The notes under the pieces are model-generated. The model had not been told where the DNA came from. It worked only from the letters and a program-made list of their open reading frames with translations, and did no database searches. Position numbers and translations under genes: made by a program. From positions 1 to 64,000 of the forward strand of contig JAUVXV010000012.1 of assembly GCA_030603365.1 (NCBI GenBank): a stretch of 64,000 nucleotides of DNA. Reading direction: 5' to 3'. Positions 25,734 through 35,823 of the stretch are shown piece by piece. How positions within the stretch are numbered: position 1 is the stretch's first letter; each line of letters opens with the position of its first letter. This stretch comes from Candidatus Heimdallarchaeota archaeon. GTDB taxonomy: Archaea > Asgardarchaeota > Heimdallarchaeia > Heimdallarchaeales > Heimdallarchaeaceae.

Positions 25734-27196
25734 AAAAAACTATTACAATTAATCCAATAACAAGATTAGAGGGACATGGAAAGATTGTCATCTTTCTTAA
25801 TGATGATGGGAATGTTGAAAACGTTTATCTCCAGATACCAGAATTGAGAGGGTTTGAACGCTTTGCTCAAGGTAGAAGAGCAGAAGATATGCCTCAAATA
25901 ACTTCTAGAATTTGTGGAGTATGTCCTGTAGCTCATCATTTTGCCTCGGCAAAAGCTTTAGACAGAGCATTTAATGTTGATCCCCCTCTGGTAGCTAAGA
26001 AATTAAGAGAGTTGATGTATTCTGGTTACTTTATTTATGATCACATTCTACACTTTTATTATCTAGGTGGTCCTGATTTTGTAGTTGGTCCAGATGCACC
26101 TGCTGCAAAAAGAAACATTCTTGGAGTAATTGAAAAAGCTGGTATAGAGATTGGAAAAGAGGTTATCAAACACCGAGCATATGGTCAGAAAATCACTGCT
26201 ATTTTAGGTGGAAAAGCAACTCACCCAGTTTGTGGATTACCTGGTGGAGTGTCTAAAGCTCTTTCCGCTGAAGAAGTTGATGAAATAAAAACGATGGTAG
26301 ACTCTTGTGTAGACTTTGCTCAATTCTCCTTAAAGCTCTTTGATGATATCGTTCTTCAAAATGAAGATTATGTTAATCTGATAGTAAGTGATCCTTATAC
26401 TCTGAAAACCTATAACATGGGTCTAGTAGATGAAAATAACCTTGTCAATTTCTATGACGGTCTTATCAGAGTTACTGATACAGTTGGAAAAGAGTTCCTC
26501 AAGTTTGATGTAAACGATTACTTTGAGCATATTGATGAACATGTTGAAGAATGGAGTTACATAAAATTCCCTTACCTAAAGAAAATTGGATGGAATGGTT
26601 TTGTTGATGGTCAAGATAACGGTGTATTTCGTGTAGGTCCATTGGGCAGATTAAACGCTGCTGATGGAATGGCTACACCTTTAGCTAATGATGAATACAA
26701 GAGAATGTATAAAACACTTGGAGGAAAACCTATTAATTCAACATTAGCTTTCCATTGGGCTAGATTAATAGAACTCTTGTATGCAACTGAGAGAGCTAAA
26801 GAACTAATCCATGAACCAGATATTACTTCTAAAGAAATTCGAAATCCAGTTGGTAAGCCAGGCGAAGGAATTGGTGTAACTGAAGCTGCTCGTGGAACAC
26901 TCATTCATCATTACAAACTTGATGAAAAGGGTTTGATAGAAAAAGCTAATCTGATTGTCGCTACAACCAACAATTCTGCTGCAATTAGTATGTCTATAAG
27001 AGAAGCAGCTAAGGGAGTCATTCGGAATGGTGAGATTAATGATGGAATACTCAACATGGTAGAAATGGCATTCCGAGCATATGACCCTTGTTTTGCTTGT
27101 GCAACTCATTCTTTACCAGGTAAGATGCCTTTAGAAGTGCAAGTATACTCGCATGATGCGAAACTAATCAAGACAATAAAAAGAGGAGGAGAGTAA
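25730..27196 (+). CDS. mvhA: [NiFe]-hydrogenase large subunit, MvhA-like (group 3c)
   Basis: A 488-residue catalytic subunit with RICGVCPVAHH near residue 62 and DPCFACATH near the C-terminus; the about 28 residues after this His are the expected cleaved tail. Together with MvhG and MvhD it splits H2 and feeds electrons to HdrA-type flavoproteins. A separate maturation protease is encoded at 35824. It is more similar in motif form to Mvh/Frh than to the HydA of the neighbouring operon. Confidence 0.9.
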   Translation: MKKTITINPITRLEGHGKIVIFLNDDGNVENVYLQIPELRGFERFAQGRRAEDMPQITSRICGVCPVAHHFASAKALDRAFNVDPPLVAKKLRELMYSGYFIYDHILHFYYLGGPDFVVGPDAPAAKRNILGVIEKAGIEIGKEVIKHRAYGQKITAILGGKATHPVCGLPGGVSKALSAEEVDEIKTMVDSCVDFAQFSLKLFDDIVLQNEDYVNLIVSDPYTLKTYNMGLVDENNLVNFYDGLIRVTDTVGKEFLKFDVNDYFEHIDEHVEEWSYIKFPYLKKIGWNGFVDGQDNGVFRVGPLGRLNAADGMATPLANDEYKRMYKTLGGKPINSTLAFHWARLIELLYATERAKELIHEPDITSKEIRNPVGKPGEGIGVTEAARGTLIHHYKLDEKGLIEKANLIVATTNNSAAISMSIREAAKGVIRNGEINDGILNMVEMAFRAYDPCFACATHSLPGKMPLEVQVYSHDAKLIKTIKRGGE

Positions 27197-27649
27197 TTGA
27201 CAACAACACAACCAAAAGCAGAAGTAAAAGAATTTGAACCAAACATAATAGGATTTTTGTGTAATTGGTGTAGCTATGCAGGAGCAGATTTAGCTGGTAC
27301 GAGCAGGATACAATATTCACCAAATATCAAGATTATCAAAGTCATGTGTTCTGGAAGAGTCAATCCAATGTTTGTTGTTAATGCACTTCAACAGGGTGCT
27401 GATGGTGTTCTTATAGGTGGATGCCATCCTGGAGATTGTCATTATCAACATGGCAACTATCTTGCAAGAAGACGTATTGGTGTATTAAAGAAAGTATTAG
27501 AATTCATGGGAATCGATGAAAGAAGGGTTCGCATGACATGGGTTTCTGCAGCAGAAGGAAGAAAGTTTGCTGAAGTAATTGAAGAGATTACTGATGATAT
27601 TAGAAAATTAGGACCCTTGAAACAGCTAAAGAGGGTGAATGAATGGTAG
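27197..27649 (+). CDS. mvhD: MvhD-type [2Fe-2S] electron-transfer subunit
   Basis: A 150-residue MvhD family protein linking the hydrogenase (or another donor) to HdrA. The cysteines lie in FLCNWCSYAG, VMCSGRV and GGCHPGDCHY. The start is the TTG directly after the mvhA stop, preceded by GAGGAGAG. Its 3' end overlaps the next gene by 7 bp. A second MvhD is encoded at 36375. Confidence 0.9.
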   Translation: MTTTQPKAEVKEFEPNIIGFLCNWCSYAGADLAGTSRIQYSPNIKIIKVMCSGRVNPMFVVNALQQGADGVLIGGCHPGDCHYQHGNYLARRRIGVLKKVLEFMGIDERRVRMTWVSAAEGRKFAEVIEEITDDIRKLGPLKQLKRVNEW

Positions 27650-28626
27650 ATCAGAAACTATTGGTAGAAGAAGTTAAAAAGATAGTTTCACAGGAAGATG
27701 TGAAATATGTTATAGGTTATAAGAAAGGAACATATGGATTCGCAATAAGTCCAGCTTTTGCATATTCACCTGAGTATGTAGATAAATTTATTTTCAATCC
27801 CTTATGTAAGAAAAATTTAGCAGTTTATCCTATTCTAGAAGAGAAACTACCTCTTAAGAAAGGAGAAAAAGCAGATACTAGAAAAATAGGTGTCATAGTA
27901 AAGGGATGTGACTCTAGAGCTTTAAATCAAATAATTCAAGAAAAGGGACAAAAAAGAGAGAATTTAGTAATAATTGGCATTCCATGTACAGGAGTTATCG
28001 ATCAGAAAAAAATTATCTCTAAATTCCCTAATGTAACTGATTATACAGATATTGAAGAAAAAAATGGTAACTATAAAATCTCAATAAATGGAGAGGTTCA
28101 TAATATCCCGAAGGAGGAGTTATTAGCTGATTTTTGCACAAGTTGTGTTGCACCCAATCCTGTCATTTATGATATTCTAATAGGTGATGAAGTAGAACCT
28201 TGGGAACCTCAAGAACACAATAATCTAAAGGAATTAAATGAGAAAACTATTGAAGAAAAATGGGCATATTGGGAAGAACATTTCCAGCGATGTATTCGCT
28301 GTTATGCCTGTAGAGAAGCATGTCCATTATGTTATTGTAAAGAGTGTATGGCTGATATGTTGACACCTCAGTGGATTAGAAGATCTGTTAATCTTTCTGA
28401 AAACACTGCTTGGAATATAATGAGAGCTTACCACCTAGCTGGAAGATGCGTTGGATGTGGAGAATGTGAGAGTGTATGTCCTGTCAATATACCTCTAATG
28501 GAATTAAATAAACAGATAGAGAATGATGTGAAAGAGATGTTTAATTACACAGCTGGTATGGATGTAGATGAAAAACCATTATTTGGAATGTTCAGACCAG
28601 ACGACCCAGAGGAGTTTATTTTGTGA
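27643..28626 (+). CDS. FrhB/FdhB-like iron-sulphur oxidoreductase subunit
   Basis: A 327-residue protein. The N-terminal half resembles the FrhB/FdhB family (KIGVIVKGCDSRAL ... IGIPCTGVI), the subunits that handle flavin and F420 or another carrier; a lone CTSC follows. The C-terminal half has cluster motifs CIRCYACREACPLCYCKEC and CVGCGECESVCPVN. Its place between MvhD and a HydB/FlxB-like subunit suggests an electron-input or output arm of the HdrA complex; FlxC is a possible equivalent. There are no CCG motifs, so it is not HdrB. The carrier it uses cannot be read from the sequence. Confidence 0.72.
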   Translation: MVDQKLLVEEVKKIVSQEDVKYVIGYKKGTYGFAISPAFAYSPEYVDKFIFNPLCKKNLAVYPILEEKLPLKKGEKADTRKIGVIVKGCDSRALNQIIQEKGQKRENLVIIGIPCTGVIDQKKIISKFPNVTDYTDIEEKNGNYKISINGEVHNIPKEELLADFCTSCVAPNPVIYDILIGDEVEPWEPQEHNNLKELNEKTIEEKWAYWEEHFQRCIRCYACREACPLCYCKECMADMLTPQWIRRSVNLSENTAWNIMRAYHLAGRCVGCGECESVCPVNIPLMELNKQIENDVKEMFNYTAGMDVDEKPLFGMFRPDDPEEFIL

Positions 28627-28635
28627 GGTGATGAA

Positions 28636-29664
28636 ATGGAAAGCTTAGTATTGTCAAAGAACAAATTACCCGAATTGATTAATAAAATCTCTTCAGAACA
28701 CATTTTATATGGACCAACAGAAGAAAATAATTATTCTTCGTTCAAACAAATTCTGAATTTTGATGAAATGAACCTATCTTATTTGTTGTCTCGTGTATCA
28801 CCTAAATCTATCCTTTTCAAGCAAACAGAAACTTTGTTTAAATTCATACCTGGTAGGAAAGGATCAGTAAAATCCTCAGAAATTCCAGAAGAGAAGAGTG
28901 TTATCTTTGCAATTCGTCCCTGTGATGCAAGAAGTTTCTCAATTCTAGATGGTGTATTCAATGGTGATTACGAAGATCCTTTCTATATTTCAAAGAGAAA
29001 AAATACTGTGCTGATTGGATTAACATGTAACAAACCTGAACAAAACTGTTTTTGTACAACATTCGATGATAGTCCAGGTTCTTCAAAAAATCTAGATATT
29101 CTTCTAACTGAACTAAATAACAATTATCTAGTTGAAGTGGTTACAGAAAAAGGCAATAATTTACTCAAAAATATGCGTTCTTTACTAAAAGAAGCAAGTA
29201 AAGAAGAAATTCAAGAAAGAAAGGAAATAGAGGAACATGCTATAAGCACAATTAATCGTAAAATGAATTTAGAAGGTATCGTTCCTAAACTTGATAAAAT
29301 GTTCGATCACGAGCTTTGGCATAACACAGCTTTCAAGTGCATAGGATGTGGCATTTGTACTTTCTTATGTCCAACTTGCCATTGTTTTGACATGCAAGAT
29401 GAAGGTACATTAAAAGAAGGTGCTAGAATTCGGGTATGGGATTCTTGTATGTATCCAGAATACACTCATCATGCTTCAGGTCATAATCCACGACCTGCTA
29501 GAATGAATAGAGTAAGAAATAGAGTTTATCATAAGTTCAGTTACTTCCCTAAGAATGAAGATGTTACTGCTTGCACGGGTTGTGCGAGATGTATCGATTA
29601 TTGTCCTGTTAATATCGATATAATAGATGTTATTGATAAAGTGGGGGCTATATTAATTGAATAA
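28636..29664 (+). CDS. HydB/FlxB-like 4Fe-4S subunit
   Basis: A 342-residue paralogue of HydB at 23179: core FAIRPCDARSFSILD, and two C-terminal [4Fe-4S] motifs CIGCGICTFLCPTCHC and CTGCARCIDYCPVN. In flx-hdr clusters of bacteria such a subunit sits between the NAD(P)-binding FlxA and the Hdr proteins. GAGGTGATGAA provides the ribosome site. The next gene overlaps its end by 8 bp. Confidence 0.85.
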   Translation: MESLVLSKNKLPELINKISSEHILYGPTEENNYSSFKQILNFDEMNLSYLLSRVSPKSILFKQTETLFKFIPGRKGSVKSSEIPEEKSVIFAIRPCDARSFSILDGVFNGDYEDPFYISKRKNTVLIGLTCNKPEQNCFCTTFDDSPGSSKNLDILLTELNNNYLVEVVTEKGNNLLKNMRSLLKEASKEEIQERKEIEEHAISTINRKMNLEGIVPKLDKMFDHELWHNTAFKCIGCGICTFLCPTCHCFDMQDEGTLKEGARIRVWDSCMYPEYTHHASGHNPRPARMNRVRNRVYHKFSYFPKNEDVTACTGCARCIDYCPVNIDIIDVIDKVGAILIE

Positions 29665-30496
29665 AAATCCGTATATGCCAATATTAGCTACGATTTCTTC
29701 AATAAAGCTAGAATCTACAGGTGAGAGACCAATAAAGACTTTCAAAATGGTTCTCCAAGATGAAAATGCTAGAAAGAACTTCTCTTTTCTCCCCGGTCAA
29801 TTTGTAATGGTAAGTATATTTGGTACAGGAGAAAGTACGTTCGCTATTTCATCTTCTCCTACACAGAAAGATTACATAGAAGTGAGTGTCTTAAAATATG
29901 GAAAAAACACACAAGCTCTGCACCAAGCTGATGTAGGTGATACCGTTGGTTTGAGAGGACCATATGGTAATAGTTTTGATGTTAAAGGATGGGAAGGGAA
30001 GAACATACTTTTTATCGGAGGAGGTATAGGGCAAGCTCCTCTTCGATCAGTTATTAATTATACTTTAGACAATAGAGACAAATACAAAAATATAGACATT
30101 ATTTATGGAGCTAGAACCACAAAAGATCTCTGTTATAAGGATGAGTTTGCAGAAATGAAACAAAGAGATGATGTCCAAACTCATCTCTCTATTGATGTAG
30201 AAGAAGAAGGATGGGATGAGTTTGTAGGATTTGTTCCAGCAAATCTAAAAAGGTTGAATCCTTCCCCTAAAAACACGATAGCTCTAACTTGTGGTCCTCC
30301 AATTATGATAAAATTTGTATTGCAAAATCTAGAAGAACTTGGATTCACTGAAGAGCAAATTTTCACAACGCTTGAGATGCGTATGAAGTGTGGAATTGGC
30401 ATTTGTGGTAGATGCAATATAGGCAATACGTATGTGTGTATAGATGGTCCTGTTTTTTCACTAAAGCAATTGAAGAAAATAGAAGGAGATATGTAA
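29657..30496 (+). CDS. HydG/FlxA-like FAD/NAD(P) oxidoreductase subunit
   Basis: A 279-residue ferredoxin-NADP reductase-like protein: FAISSSPTQKD for FAD, GGGIGQAPLRSV for NAD(P), CGPPIM, and a [2Fe-2S] set CGIGICGRC with VCIDGPVF. It is the paralogue of HydG at 22325. It starts at a TTG inside the end of the previous gene. It gives the complex a route to NAD(P)H in addition to H2. Confidence 0.87.
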   Translation: MNKNPYMPILATISSIKLESTGERPIKTFKMVLQDENARKNFSFLPGQFVMVSIFGTGESTFAISSSPTQKDYIEVSVLKYGKNTQALHQADVGDTVGLRGPYGNSFDVKGWEGKNILFIGGGIGQAPLRSVINYTLDNRDKYKNIDIIYGARTTKDLCYKDEFAEMKQRDDVQTHLSIDVEEEGWDEFVGFVPANLKRLNPSPKNTIALTCGPPIMIKFVLQNLEELGFTEEQIFTTLEMRMKCGIGICGRCNIGNTYVCIDGPVFSLKQLKKIEGDM

Positions 30497-30504
30497 GAGG
30501 TGTT

Positions 30505-32454
30505 ATGATGAAAATAGGTGTATATGTCTGTGAATGTGGTATTAACATTGCTGCAACAGTCGATGTTCCTGAAGTTGTTGAAAAAGTTAAATCATTTCCA
30601 AATGTAGAGATTTGTCGTTATAATAAATACACTTGTTCAGATCCTGGACAAGAATCTATCAGAAAAGACATCAAAGAATTGAATCTCGACAGAGTTGTTG
30701 TTGCTTCCTGTTCACCTAGAATGCATGAACCAACCTTCAGAGCAGTTGTAGAAGAGACAGGTATTAACCCATATTGTTTCGAAATGGTAAACATTAGAGA
30801 GCATGTATCTTGGGTACATAAAGATAAGGAAAAAGCTACAGAAAAAGCTGTTGCTTTAATTGCTGGTGCAGTTGCTAGAGCACAATTTCTAGAACCTTTA
30901 GAACGAAAGGAAGTAAGTGTTATCCCTAAATCATTAGTTGTAGGGGGTGGAATAGCGGGTATTCAAGCAGCTCTTGAAATAGCTACTGATGGTTTCCAAG
31001 TATATCTTGTTGAACAAAGTCCAAGTCTAGGAGGAAGGATGGCACAGTTAGATAAAACATTTCCAACATTAGATTGTTCAGCATGTATTTTGACACCTAA
31101 AATGGTTGACGTTGCAAGACACCCAAACATAGAACTACTAACGTATTCCGAGATTGAAAAGGTTGATGGGTATATTGGTAATTTCAAAGTTACTGTTAAG
31201 AAAAAACCACGTTATGTTGATACAGACAAATGCGTTGGATGTGGACTATGTGCTGAAGCTTGTAGATTGAAAGGACGAGTTTTAAACGAATTTGATGAAA
31301 ATCTGAGTAAGAGAAGCGCTATTTATATCCCCTTCCCACAAGCAGTACCACTGAAGTATACCATAGATTCAAATCGATGCAATATGTTGAGATTTGGCAA
31401 ATGTGGTGATGAACTACTCTGTGTTGAGGCTTGTGAACAGAATGCTATAGATTTTGAACAAAAAGAGGAATTCGTAGAACTTGATGTAGGAACAATTGTT
31501 GTTGCTACAGGTTATGATAATTTTGATCCTTCAAATGAACCTAAGTATGGTTATAAGGAAAACCCAAATGTCATCACTGGAATGGAATTTGAGAGATTAG
31601 TAAATGCAGCAGGGCCAACTGAAGGGCATCTAGAAATTAACGGAAAGGAACCTGAAAATGTTGTCTTCATTCAATGTGTTGGTTCTAGAGACAAGGAAGG
31701 ACATGAATATTGTTCCAGGGTTTGTTGTATGTATACTGCAAAACAAGCTCATATGGTGAGAGATAAGTTTCCAGATGCAATAATTTCAGTTTATTTCACA
31801 GATGTTCGAGCATTTGGAAAGGGATTTGAGGAATTTTATAATCGTGTTCTGGATGAAGATATCAACTATCTCAGAAGAGAGTTGGATGACTCAATAGAGG
31901 TAGTTGGAAACGAAAAAGGAGTTATTGTAAAAGCTGAAGGTCATCCCGATATTCATGCAGATCTTGTTGTTTTAGCTACGGGTTTAGTACCTAAAAGTGA
32001 TAATAAGGAAATAGCTAGGAAACTCAATATTAGCTTAAGTGGTGATGGTTTCTTTATGGAAGCTCATCCTAAACTTCGACCATTAGATACTTTTACTGAT
32101 GGAGTCTTCTTAGCAGGATGTTGTCAAAGTCCAAAAGATATACCAGATGCAGTTGCTCAAGCAAGTGGTGCTGCGGTTAGAGCTGCTTCTCCTCTAGCTC
32201 AAGGCAAGGTGGTTGTTGAAGCAATTACTGCGATAATAGACGAAGATTTATGCAGTGGTTGTAGAATTTGTGAAAATCTTTGTGCATATACTGCATTAGA
32301 ATTTGTAAGTGATGACAAAATCATGAAGATAAATGATGTATTATGCAAAGGTTGTGGTTCATGTGCAGCTGCATGCCCAACAGGTGCAATAACAATGAAG
32401 CACTATAGTAATAAACAAGTGCTTGCACAAATTGGAGGTATTCTCAATCAATAG
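30505..32454 (+). CDS. hdrA: Heterodisulfide reductase subunit A (HdrA)
   Basis: A 650-residue flavoprotein core of electron-bifurcating Hdr complexes. The N-terminal HdrA domain (GVYVCECGINI) runs to about 135; FAD binding is at GGGIAGIQ near 146. Cysteine clusters lie at CVGCGLCAEAC (about 242), a CNMLRFGKC/CVEAC region, and two C-terminal [4Fe-4S] sets CSGCRICENLC (about 582) and CKGCGSCAAAC (about 613). The open frame extends upstream into the previous gene, but the true start is the ATG pair at 30505/30508 after AGAGGTG. No HdrB or HdrC follows; instead a second, larger HdrA does. Confidence 0.92.
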   Translation: MMKIGVYVCECGINIAATVDVPEVVEKVKSFPNVEICRYNKYTCSDPGQESIRKDIKELNLDRVVVASCSPRMHEPTFRAVVEETGINPYCFEMVNIREHVSWVHKDKEKATEKAVALIAGAVARAQFLEPLERKEVSVIPKSLVVGGGIAGIQAALEIATDGFQVYLVEQSPSLGGRMAQLDKTFPTLDCSACILTPKMVDVARHPNIELLTYSEIEKVDGYIGNFKVTVKKKPRYVDTDKCVGCGLCAEACRLKGRVLNEFDENLSKRSAIYIPFPQAVPLKYTIDSNRCNMLRFGKCGDELLCVEACEQNAIDFEQKEEFVELDVGTIVVATGYDNFDPSNEPKYGYKENPNVITGMEFERLVNAAGPTEGHLEINGKEPENVVFIQCVGSRDKEGHEYCSRVCCMYTAKQAHMVRDKFPDAIISVYFTDVRAFGKGFEEFYNRVLDEDINYLRRELDDSIEVVGNEKGVIVKAEGHPDIHADLVVLATGLVPKSDNKEIARKLNISLSGDGFFMEAHPKLRPLDTFTDGVFLAGCCQSPKDIPDAVAQASGAAVRAASPLAQGKVVVEAITAIIDEDLCSGCRICENLCAYTALEFVSDDKIMKINDVLCKGCGSCAAACPTGAITMKHYSNKQVLAQIGGILNQ

Positions 32455-32463
32455 GAGCTGATT

Positions 32464-35400
32464 ATGGTGAAAATAGGAGTATATGTCTGTGAATGTGGGA
32501 TCAATATTGGAGCTACTGTAAATGTAGAAGAAGTAGCAGAAAAAGCCAAAGATTTCCCTGATGTTGTAGTGAGTAGATATTACAAATACATGTGTTCTGA
32601 TCCAGGTCAAGAGCTGATAAAACAAGATATAGAAGATCTTAAGCTTGATCGTATTGTAGTTGCTTCCTGTTCTCCAAGAATGCATGAACCAACCTTTAGA
32701 GCTGTTGTTGAAGATAAAGGAATGAACCCATATTGTCTTGAGATGGTTAATATAAGAGAGCAAGTTTCATGGGTGCACAAAAATATTCCAGTAGGTACTG
32801 AAAAAGCAATAGCATTGGTAAGAAGTGCGGTTCTCAAAGCAGCTCTTCTCCAACCTTTACAAAAGAAGAAGGTTGATGTCACTCCAACTGCTATGGTTAT
32901 AGGTGGAGGTATTGCTGGAATTCAATCAGCTATAGACATTGGAAATATGGGATTCAAAACATATCTAGTTGAGAAGACACCTAGTATTGGTGGTACAATG
33001 GCACAATTGGATAAAACTTTCCCAACATTGGACTGTTCAGCTTGTATTCTGACGCCCAAGATGGTAGATATTGCAAGACATCCAAACATAGAACTAATGA
33101 CTTATTCAGAGATAGAAAGCGTTGAAGGTTTTATTGGTAACTTTAAGGTGACTGTGAAGCATAAAGCTAGATATATTGATGTTACCAAATGTACCGCTTG
33201 TGGCGATTGTACAGAAAATTGTCCAGTTGTAGAATTTGATGAATATAACATGAACATGACAAACCGTAAAGCTATATACATACCATTTCCTCAAGCTGTT
33301 CCTCAAAAATATACTATCGCAAAATTGGATGAATATTCACCCTGCAAAGTAACTTGTCCTGCAAACAACAATGCTCAGGGATACATTCAGCTTATTGGTG
33401 TGGGTAAATATAAAGAAGCACTTGAATTAATTAGAGACAAAAATCCTTTTCCATCAGTTTGTGGTCGTGTATGTCACCACCCTTGTGAGGAAGTTTGTAA
33501 AAGAGCTGACATTGATGAACCTCTCTCAATAATGCAATTGAAAAGATTCGCAGCTGATTATAATCGAATCAATAAAGAAGATCCTCCACTAGTAATTGAA
33601 CCCTCAAAAGATGAGAAAATTGCAATTATCGGTGCAGGCCCTTCAGGATTATCATGTGCAATAAGATTGCTGGAAGAAGGTTACTCTGTTACTGTTTATG
33701 ATGAAAGTGATGTTCCTGGTGGTATAATGACAAGTTGCCTTCCCTCATATCGTCTTCCAGTTGATTTAGCAATGTATGATATAAACAGATTGCTTGATCA
33801 GGGAATCAATCTAATAAAGAATACCAAAGTCGGAAAAGATATCTCTTTTGAGGAAATTCAAAATCAATACGATGCCGTATTTGTGGGAATTGGAGCACAA
33901 CTCCCAGCAGTATTAGAGGTTGAAGGATCAGATGTTTCGGGGATTTTACAAGGAATGACATTCCTAAAAGAAGCTAAAAAAGGAATAAAATCACCAGAAT
34001 TTGGAGAAAAAATAATCATTATAGGTGGAGGTAATGTTGCGATGGATTGTGCTAAAGTCGCATTGAGAATGGGAGGAAAAGAAGTTAGTGTTGTTTGTTT
34101 AGAAACTAGAGATCTTGCTCTGAAAGACAGAATGCCTGCAGATATATGGGAGATAGAAGAATCAGAAGAAGAAGGAATAATATTCTATAATGAACTTGGT
34201 CCAAGAAAGATAATCAGTTCAAAAGGTAAAGTTACTGGTTTAGAGACTATGATATGTACTTCGGTTTATGAAGAAGATGGAGCATTCAAACCTGAATTCC
34301 ATGATGACCCTGCTCCGGAAATTGCAGGTGATACAATTATTTTTGCTATAGGACAAAAATCTGACCTTACAGGTTTTGAAGCATTAGAAACAAATCCTGG
34401 TGGTAGAACTATATACATCGATACCATAACATTTCAAACAAGTATTCCAAGCGTTTTTGCTGGAGGGGACATAATACCAGGAATACCTTCAGTTGTAAAT
34501 GCTATTGGTACAGGTGCAGAAGCTGCAATATCCATCGATAGATATTTGCGTAAGGTAGACATCAAAGAAGGTAGAGTCAGAGACATAACAAAAATAGATG
34601 TTGTTAGATTAGATAAAGAAAAACGTCCTAGAATGAAAATGAATCGTGCTCCTGTTGAAGAGAGAATCAAAGATTTCCGTGAGATAGATTTAGGATACTC
34701 TGAAGAAGAAGCTGTCCAAGAAGCGTTACGTTGTATTTCATGTTCCATTTGTTCTGAATGTATGCAATGTGTTGAAACATGTGAAGCAGAAGCAATCGTA
34801 CATGATCAACAACATGAATTCGTGGAACTAGATATAGGTGCCATAATTGTTGCCACTGGATTTGATTCATTTGATCCTACAACTAAACCTGAATATGGTT
34901 ATGGTGAAACTCCGAATGTTATTTCTGCAATGGAGTTTGAGCGATTAGTTTCAGCATCAGGACCTACAACTGGGCATATTGAGATTAATGGAAAAGAACC
35001 AGAAAATGTTGTTTTCATTCAGTGTGTTGGTTCTAGGGACAAAGAAGGGCATGAATATTGTTCCAGAGTCTGTTGCATGTATACAGCAAAACAAGCTCAT
35101 ATGGTCAGAGACAAATTACCAAACTCAAATCTGACTGTATATAATACAGATGTTAGAGCATTTGGAAAAGGATTTGAAGAATTTTACAACAGAGTTCAAG
35201 CAGAGAATATTAACTACCTTAGACGAGAATTAGATGATCCTATCAGTGTAGTTGGTAACGAAGAAGGAGTAATTGTTAAAGCTGAAGGTCACCCTGATAT
35301 TCATGCAGATTTAGTTGTACTCGCAACTGGATTAGTTCCTCGAGAAGATTCGAAAGAACTCTCTAGATTGCTTAATATTAACATGAGTGCAGATGGATAT

Positions 35401-35820
35401 TTCTTAGAAGCTCACCCAAAATTACGTCCAGTTGACACTTTTACAGATGGTATCTTTCTTGCAGGATGTTGTCAGAGTCCTAAAGATATTCCTGACACTG
35501 TTGCTCAAGCAAGTAGTGCTGCATCTCGTGCATGTAACATTCTTTCTCAGAAGCAACTTGAGATCGAAGCAACAGTAGCTAAGGTAGACGAAAGCTTGTG
35601 TAGAGGATGTGCTTTCTGTGTTGAATCATGTCCTTATTCAGCTATAGAAATCAAAATAGTTGAACAATTTGGACATACATTTGAAGTAGCCCATGTAAAT
35701 GAAGCGCTTTGTAAAGGATGTGGTTCTTGTTCAGCAGCTTGTCTTAATGGAGCTATATATCACCAAGGCTATACTGATAATCAGATACTAGCACAAATTC
35801 AAGCATTAGGAGAAGAATAA
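32464..35820 (+). CDS. HdrA with inserted GltD-like NADPH oxidoreductase
   Basis: An 1,118-residue protein. Residues 1-288 and about 755-1118 are a complete HdrA close to the upstream gene (same GVYVCECGINI start, CTACGDCTENC, and C-terminal clusters CRGCAFC and CKGCGSC). Residues about 288-730 are a full glutamate-synthase small-subunit-like unit with its own Fe-S region (CKVTCPA, CGRVCHHPCEEVC), FAD site IIGAGPSGLSCA (about 388) and NADPH site IIIGGGNVAMDCA (about 519). The insertion sits exactly between the KYTI strand and the second HdrA cluster (CISCSICSECMQCVETC). It would couple NADPH to the HdrA flavin; the direction is unknown. It starts 9 bp after hdrA, with AGGAG upstream. Confidence 0.9.
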   Translation: MVKIGVYVCECGINIGATVNVEEVAEKAKDFPDVVVSRYYKYMCSDPGQELIKQDIEDLKLDRIVVASCSPRMHEPTFRAVVEDKGMNPYCLEMVNIREQVSWVHKNIPVGTEKAIALVRSAVLKAALLQPLQKKKVDVTPTAMVIGGGIAGIQSAIDIGNMGFKTYLVEKTPSIGGTMAQLDKTFPTLDCSACILTPKMVDIARHPNIELMTYSEIESVEGFIGNFKVTVKHKARYIDVTKCTACGDCTENCPVVEFDEYNMNMTNRKAIYIPFPQAVPQKYTIAKLDEYSPCKVTCPANNNAQGYIQLIGVGKYKEALELIRDKNPFPSVCGRVCHHPCEEVCKRADIDEPLSIMQLKRFAADYNRINKEDPPLVIEPSKDEKIAIIGAGPSGLSCAIRLLEEGYSVTVYDESDVPGGIMTSCLPSYRLPVDLAMYDINRLLDQGINLIKNTKVGKDISFEEIQNQYDAVFVGIGAQLPAVLEVEGSDVSGILQGMTFLKEAKKGIKSPEFGEKIIIIGGGNVAMDCAKVALRMGGKEVSVVCLETRDLALKDRMPADIWEIEESEEEGIIFYNELGPRKIISSKGKVTGLETMICTSVYEEDGAFKPEFHDDPAPEIAGDTIIFAIGQKSDLTGFEALETNPGGRTIYIDTITFQTSIPSVFAGGDIIPGIPSVVNAIGTGAEAAISIDRYLRKVDIKEGRVRDITKIDVVRLDKEKRPRMKMNRAPVEERIKDFREIDLGYSEEEAVQEALRCISCSICSECMQCVETCEAEAIVHDQQHEFVELDIGAIIVATGFDSFDPTTKPEYGYGETPNVISAMEFERLVSASGPTTGHIEINGKEPENVVFIQCVGSRDKEGHEYCSRVCCMYTAKQAHMVRDKLPNSNLTVYNTDVRAFGKGFEEFYNRVQAENINYLRRELDDPISVVGNEEGVIVKAEGHPDIHADLVVLATGLVPREDSKELSRLLNINMSADGYFLEAHPKLRPVDTFTDGIFLAGCCQSPKDIPDTVAQASSAASRACNILSQKQLEIEATVAKVDESLCRGCAFCVESCPYSAIEIKIVEQFGHTFEVAHVNEALCKGCGSCSAACLNGAIYHQGYTDNQILAQIQALGEE

Positions 35821-35823
35821 AAT

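Noticed and set aside
27643-29664. HdrB or HdrC
   Set aside because: Neither of these two proteins has the CCG motifs of HdrB, and both are larger than HdrC, with the FrhB-like or HydB-like layout.
30412-30504. Upstream extension of hdrA
   Set aside because: The extra 31 residues are out-of-frame sequence of the preceding gene; the paralogue at 32464 begins at the equivalent of 30505, after AGAGGTG.
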